A DNA stretch of 15,085 bases. Source: CAYYYP01 sp964475985. Lineage in GTDB: Bacteria; Bdellovibrionota; UBA1018; CAYHWW01. The stretch is from assembly GCA_964475985.1 (NCBI GenBank), contig CAYYYP010000062.1, forward strand, positions 1-15,085, in the 5' to 3' direction. The notes beneath the pieces are model-generated. The model was given only the letters and a program-made list of their open reading frames with translations, was not told where the DNA came from and made no database searches. Positions 11,853 through 15,085 of the stretch are shown one piece after another. The stretch's first letter is position 1. Every line of letters starts with the position of its first letter. The position numbers were made by a program, and so were the translations under genes.

Positions 11853-13676
11853 ATGAAATCCATCATCTTAAGATCAATCATCATTCTTTTCACCCTCTCC
11901 GTTTCATCCGTAAAAGCCGAGGATTCTTTAACGGTTGGGCTGCGGGATGCACTAGATTACGATACCGGGCCCGTAAATTCCGCCCCCGTACTCAGTCGAC
12001 TCCGCGCCGGTGACTACATTGAGTTCATTGAACGAAAAATGTTTGGTTCAACGATTCGCGGCTGGGTAGTTGCCATATCCGATACCCAAATTCACCTCCG
12101 CACAATTCCTTTGGGCGTGCCCCAGGTTTTAAATATTTCATCTGCCACGGACCAAAATCTAACTCTATTCCGGCACCTTCGTTTCCCTTTTGGAGAACCA
12201 ACTTCCACGGCCCGAATCCCGTGCTACCAGTTCTATGATTTTGAGAATGGACGTTGGGTGTATGTGAACATTGGTGCAAAGGTATCCGGTGGCGGCTACG
12301 CAAAATCCGAAGTGGTCGGTATTCTAAGTTTTAGAAGCCTCCTCACCCCAGCTGACCCTAGGGCAACCAGTTCCTTTGACTTCTACTTGGACTTAGCCCC
12401 CCTGAATCGAAGGATACCTGCGCGGGCACTGGAGAGCGCCTACGGATCAGGTTTAACGATAAACGTTCAGGCGGGACCAGGGCTTAATCTCTCGAATCCC
12501 CTTTTTCAGGCGGTGGGCGCCGACCAGGAACCCGTGAAAATGGAGACGGCTTTTAGCGGTGAAGATCTCGCAAAAAAATACCGGCATCTAGAAACCCTAA
12601 GACCAAGGGACATTGTGCAAATCTTCAACCACGTAGATGGTTATCAGTCCGATAACTCACCCCACGTTTGGCGAACGGATGTCGCGTATTCCGCACCTTA
12701 CCTCATGGGGCTTGACCACAGGCAAACCCGAGTGCGCACAAACCTTGCGTTACTACCGGCAAGTGGCGCCGTAGTTTACTATCGTAAACGTTCTGCCCAA
12801 AGCTGGGGCTTTTTTAGCGAAAATTATCCGCAAGGAGTTTTTTTCAATTTAAACGAAACCATTTTTATTGATGGCGCGGCCTACGAGGTTACCCGCTTTG
12901 AAGGTCCTCTGAAAATCTCAACGCATGAACCTCTCCTGAACCAGGGAGTTGTCTTATCCAGGGTCAATCCCCAGGAAGATGCCGAAGAAACCCTGACTCT
13001 GCCATTTTCGGAATTTCATCAAAGAAATATTTCGCAAGTCCCCATTGAAGAATCCGAGCGTTTTCTAGCTAACCTCTTCCTCTTTCGCGCAAACGCTCTA
13101 TGGACCGAGGCTAACCGCGTTGCGGAGGCCCGCCGCGCTGAACGTACCGAGCTGACCCTTGTGCTCTATAACCGAATGTATCAAAGTTTTGGACCGGCCT
13201 CGGGTGATCGATTTCGGAGTTTAGAACGTTTGCCGGAAGAATTACAGATCGCCGAAGACTCGCCAAGACTAAGCTCATACCGAAAACTGGTAAGCCAAGC
13301 TCAAGACCGGCTTGATCGCGAAAATCAGCTACTTCTGTACTGGCGCCAGGCAAAAGCAGCAGCAGAGGTTTCCACTCAAGTCTACGGCCAACGATTTGAA
13401 AATTATTACGGGCAGGGCCCTTTGGCGGTAATGCCCCCAGCTCCGGGGGACCCAAATTTAGCAGGTTGGAACGCATATCTAACCCTTAGCGAAGCGATTG
13501 AAAACCATCGCACCGAACGACGGGCCGCTGCGGCACGTCAGGGGAGTAGTTTCGGTTCCTCGGGCTCTGCGCCCCAAGCGTTTCTCCCCCCCTGCGAAAG
13601 TCTTATAAACGATGGCCTAAGCGCGCCTGGAATTCTAACTTGGCTTGGCCCCGTAGGCTTTAAAGCCGTTAAATAG
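11853..13676 (+). CDS. Exported protein of unknown function, 607 residues
   Basis: Residues 1-22 (MKSIILRSIIILFTLSVSSV, then KA) form a signal peptide with a probable cleavage before ED. The mature protein shows two similar beta-rich openings: LRAGDYIEFIERKMFGSTIRG at about 50-70, followed by WVVAISDTQIHLRTI, and LRPRDIVQIFNHVDGYQSDN near 245. These may be small barrel-like modules. A helical, charged region at about 405-505 (ANRVAEARRAERTELTLVL) precedes a Gly/Ser/Ala-rich tail. Only two cysteines occur, C124 and C581, so one long-range disulfide is possible. No enzyme motif or known family was recognised. The ATG is preceded by TAGGG at a rather long distance inside a small GGGCT/AGCCC hairpin. 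It ends 75 bp before the RCC1 gene on the same strand. Confidence 0.8.
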   Translation: MKSIILRSIIILFTLSVSSVKAEDSLTVGLRDALDYDTGPVNSAPVLSRLRAGDYIEFIERKMFGSTIRGWVVAISDTQIHLRTIPLGVPQVLNISSATDQNLTLFRHLRFPFGEPTSTARIPCYQFYDFENGRWVYVNIGAKVSGGGYAKSEVVGILSFRSLLTPADPRATSSFDFYLDLAPLNRRIPARALESAYGSGLTINVQAGPGLNLSNPLFQAVGADQEPVKMETAFSGEDLAKKYRHLETLRPRDIVQIFNHVDGYQSDNSPHVWRTDVAYSAPYLMGLDHRQTRVRTNLALLPASGAVVYYRKRSAQSWGFFSENYPQGVFFNLNETIFIDGAAYEVTRFEGPLKISTHEPLLNQGVVLSRVNPQEDAEETLTLPFSEFHQRNISQVPIEESERFLANLFLFRANALWTEANRVAEARRAERTELTLVLYNRMYQSFGPASGDRFRSLERLPEELQIAEDSPRLSSYRKLVSQAQDRLDRENQLLLYWRQAKAAAEVSTQVYGQRFENYYGQGPLAVMPPAPGDPNLAGWNAYLTLSEAIENHRTERRAAAARQGSSFGSSGSAPQAFLPPCESLINDGLSAPGILTWLGPVGFKAVK

Positions 13677-13688
13677 GCCTACTATAAT
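13653..13688 (+). promoter_or_regulatory. Nested dyad and possible promoter at a gene boundary
   Basis: GTAGGC (13653-13658) is the inverted complement of GCCTAC (13677-13682), and it encloses part of a perfect 12-bp palindrome GGCTTTAAAGCC (13656-13667). The TAG stop of the 607-residue protein falls between the arms. TATAAT follows at 13683-13688, with TTAAAG at 13660-13665 exactly 17 bases upstream, so a promoter for the RCC1 gene is possible. The same dyad could act as a weak terminator, though the T run after it is broken. The two roles are hard to separate by reading. Confidence 0.4.
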
Positions 13689-13751
13689 TTTGATTCACCG
13701 CTTCTCAGCGTCGTTCCATTTGTTACACTAGAACCAGTGGGGGATTTTTAG

Positions 13752-15002
13752 ATGTTGAACCGCGAGAGAATTAAGGTGATTTCATTACTCTCGGCTTTAG
13801 TAATATTTTTAGCCGTATATGGAACTAACTGCGGGTCTTCTGGCTCCGGCTCCGGCTCCGGCGTGACCAGTAGCGGGGGAAGCTCTAATAATCCAGGTGG
13901 CAGTGGCTCAAATGCGTCATCCGCCATCTCTATTGTGGGCACGGGTCAAAATCACGCATGCGCCGTAGTAGGTCGGCGGATTCAATGTTGGGGCTCAAAC
14001 ATTCAGGGACAGCTTGGCAATGGAACTTTAGATGACTCCCTAACTGGCGTTTGGGTTTCTGGAATCTCTGGCACAATCACCGCACTCACCTCCGGAGAGT
14101 CCCACAACTGCGCTTTAGTAGATGGCGCAGTCTATTGCTGGGGCGCTAGCCTTGCAATGTTTCCAAATAACGGAGGCACAACACCTACGCCCATCGCCAT
14201 TCCAGGTTGGGGCAGTGGGGTAACGGCCCTTGCCGCAGGCCAGTTCGCTACTTGCGCAATAATCGATGGAGGCGTCCAATGCATGGGCGATTCCCGTTTA
14301 AACGCCCTAGGTCGAATCTCGACGGCAGCAGCCCCTGACTGGGTTGATGTTTTACCGGCCGGTTCTAACGTCTCTAGGATAGATGGTGCGAGAAGCACCT
14401 TTTGCGTGAGCACTCGGGATAATGCCGTCTTCTGCTGGGGTTCAAATCTTTTCGGGAACCTCGCCCGCGGATTCACCAGTGCTTCCGAAGCCAGCATCCG
14501 ACCCATGGATCCGCTTGGTGGATTACCTCAAACTTCAATTGCCGGTTTAACCGCATCAAATGCCGGCACTTGTGTGCAAAACTTCGTGGGGACCTACTGC
14601 GTGGGCGATACGTCGTCTGGGTACTTAGGAACATTAAGTTCCGGCACTTACATTACTACCATGGCGCTATCTAACGGACTTGCGGGGTATGGCCAGCTTA
14701 TGGGCGGCTATTATCACCATTGCCGCTTGGATGGCGGAGTGCTGAGTTGTGTTGGTCCAAGGCACTATATGTTTGCCGACGGAGTCACCAGTCCCGGTGC
14801 TGGGATTACAACCTTAGCGCCATTGACGAGTCTAGGTACCGACGTAACGAGCGCCGCTTTTTCTAAATACAATTCATTTGCATGCGCCGTAAAGGCAAAT
14901 GAACAAATCGTCTGCTGGGGATCAGCGAACTATGCGGGACAATTGGGGCACGGGGACCTGCTTCCCAGCGCCGTTCCCGTTACTGTCCAGCTCGCGCCAT
15001 AA
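13752..15002 (+). CDS. RCC1-repeat seven-bladed propeller, probable lipoprotein
   Basis: The protein has 416 residues. A hydrophobic N-terminus (ISLLSALVIFLAVYG) leads to TNC at residue 27, then a Gly/Ser-rich linker at about 28-57. The lipobox is irregular (Asn before the cysteine), so lipidation is likely but not certain. Seven RCC1-type repeats follow, each ending in C-W/x-G. Cysteine pairs are at 70/79, 120/129, 168/177, 218/228, 274/283, 324/333 and 378/388, one pair per blade. The first and last repeats keep the full QLGNG/QLGHG turn. Seven repeats fit one closed propeller, and the paired cysteines suggest one disulfide per blade in an oxidising compartment such as the periplasm or cell surface. 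Such propellers usually bind proteins or ligands; no target is evident. GGGGGA lies 7 bases before the ATG. No other gene overlaps it. Confidence 0.88.
   Translation: MLNRERIKVISLLSALVIFLAVYGTNCGSSGSGSGSGVTSSGGSSNNPGGSGSNASSAISIVGTGQNHACAVVGRRIQCWGSNIQGQLGNGTLDDSLTGVWVSGISGTITALTSGESHNCALVDGAVYCWGASLAMFPNNGGTTPTPIAIPGWGSGVTALAAGQFATCAIIDGGVQCMGDSRLNALGRISTAAAPDWVDVLPAGSNVSRIDGARSTFCVSTRDNAVFCWGSNLFGNLARGFTSASEASIRPMDPLGGLPQTSIAGLTASNAGTCVQNFVGTYCVGDTSSGYLGTLSSGTYITTMALSNGLAGYGQLMGGYYHHCRLDGGVLSCVGPRHYMFADGVTSPGAGITTLAPLTSLGTDVTSAAFSKYNSFACAVKANEQIVCWGSANYAGQLGHGDLLPSAVPVTVQLAP
13842..13862 (+). repeat. GGCTCC tandem hexanucleotide repeat in the lipoprotein linker
   Basis: Three perfect copies of GGCTCC plus GGC encode part of the Ser/Gly linker directly after the putative lipidated cysteine. 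Copy-number change would alter linker length by two residues per unit without shifting the frame. Confidence 0.7.
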
Positions 15003-15085
15003 TTCGCAAAATGTTTGATTGCTAAGCCTTCCTATTTTGTGGGTGAATTTTTTCGAAACCGTTGAGCTAAGATCGTAATGGCGCG
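15003..15085. other. Right edge, no gene recognised
   Basis: This stretch lies between the RCC1 gene stop and the window edge. It contains an AT-rich segment with a run of six Ts near 15050 but no clear stem ahead of it, so I do not call a terminator. No start codon with a ribosome binding site was seen. Confidence 0.4.

Noticed and set aside
13748..13942. Antisense frame rich in Pro/Glu opposite the lipoprotein linker
   Set aside because: Its PEPEPE composition is simply the reverse reading of the GGCTCC Gly/Ser linker repeat of the RCC1 gene.
1..15085. tRNA or rRNA genes, CRISPR array, complete insertion sequence
   Set aside because: No cloverleaf with a conserved T-loop, no rRNA signature, no regularly spaced repeats, and no transposase with paired terminal repeats were seen.

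Overview
The window is about 15 kb of draft bacterial DNA. A run of ten Ns at 3408-3417 marks an unresolved assembly join. It is dominated by one very large minus-strand gene (745-9351) for a cyclic beta-1,2-glucan synthase of the NdvB/ChvB/Cgs type, an inner-membrane enzyme that makes periplasmic cyclic glucans. That gene, signal-peptide proteins and a probable lipoprotein point to a Gram-negative host. The Gly/Ser-rich RCC1-repeat lipoprotein with an irregular lipobox recalls Bdellovibrio-like lineages, but this placement is an inference and nothing in the window proves it.

Left edge (1-744): two small overlapping minus-strand genes, a resolvase-like helix-turn-helix protein and a one-helix membrane protein with two cysteines. 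They look like a piece of a phage or other mobile element. Between them and the glucan synthase lies a GC-rich spacer holding an imperfect inverted repeat of about 167 bp (495-661). It folds as nested stems on either strand and no recognised gene explains it.

Middle (9352-10799): the glucan synthase diverges from a small secreted protein of unknown function. That gene converges on a minus-strand TMEM175-type potassium channel gene.

Right half (10800-15085): all genes are on the plus strand. A 64-residue protein with an SFPASD core overlaps by 20 bp a 246-residue protein with the landmark residues of the catalase fold (distal His, R-x-S, C-terminal R-x3-Y-x4-R). This is a plausible small heme or peroxide-stress pair. 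Next come a 607-residue exported protein of unknown function and a 416-residue predicted seven-bladed RCC1-type propeller, probably a lipoprotein, with one cysteine pair in every blade.

Several genes share a cell-envelope theme (periplasmic glucan, potassium channel, exported proteins), which would fit osmotic or envelope homeostasis. The genes are not one operon, and no glucan exporter (NdvA/ChvA) is present. I saw no rRNA, tRNA, CRISPR array or complete insertion sequence.
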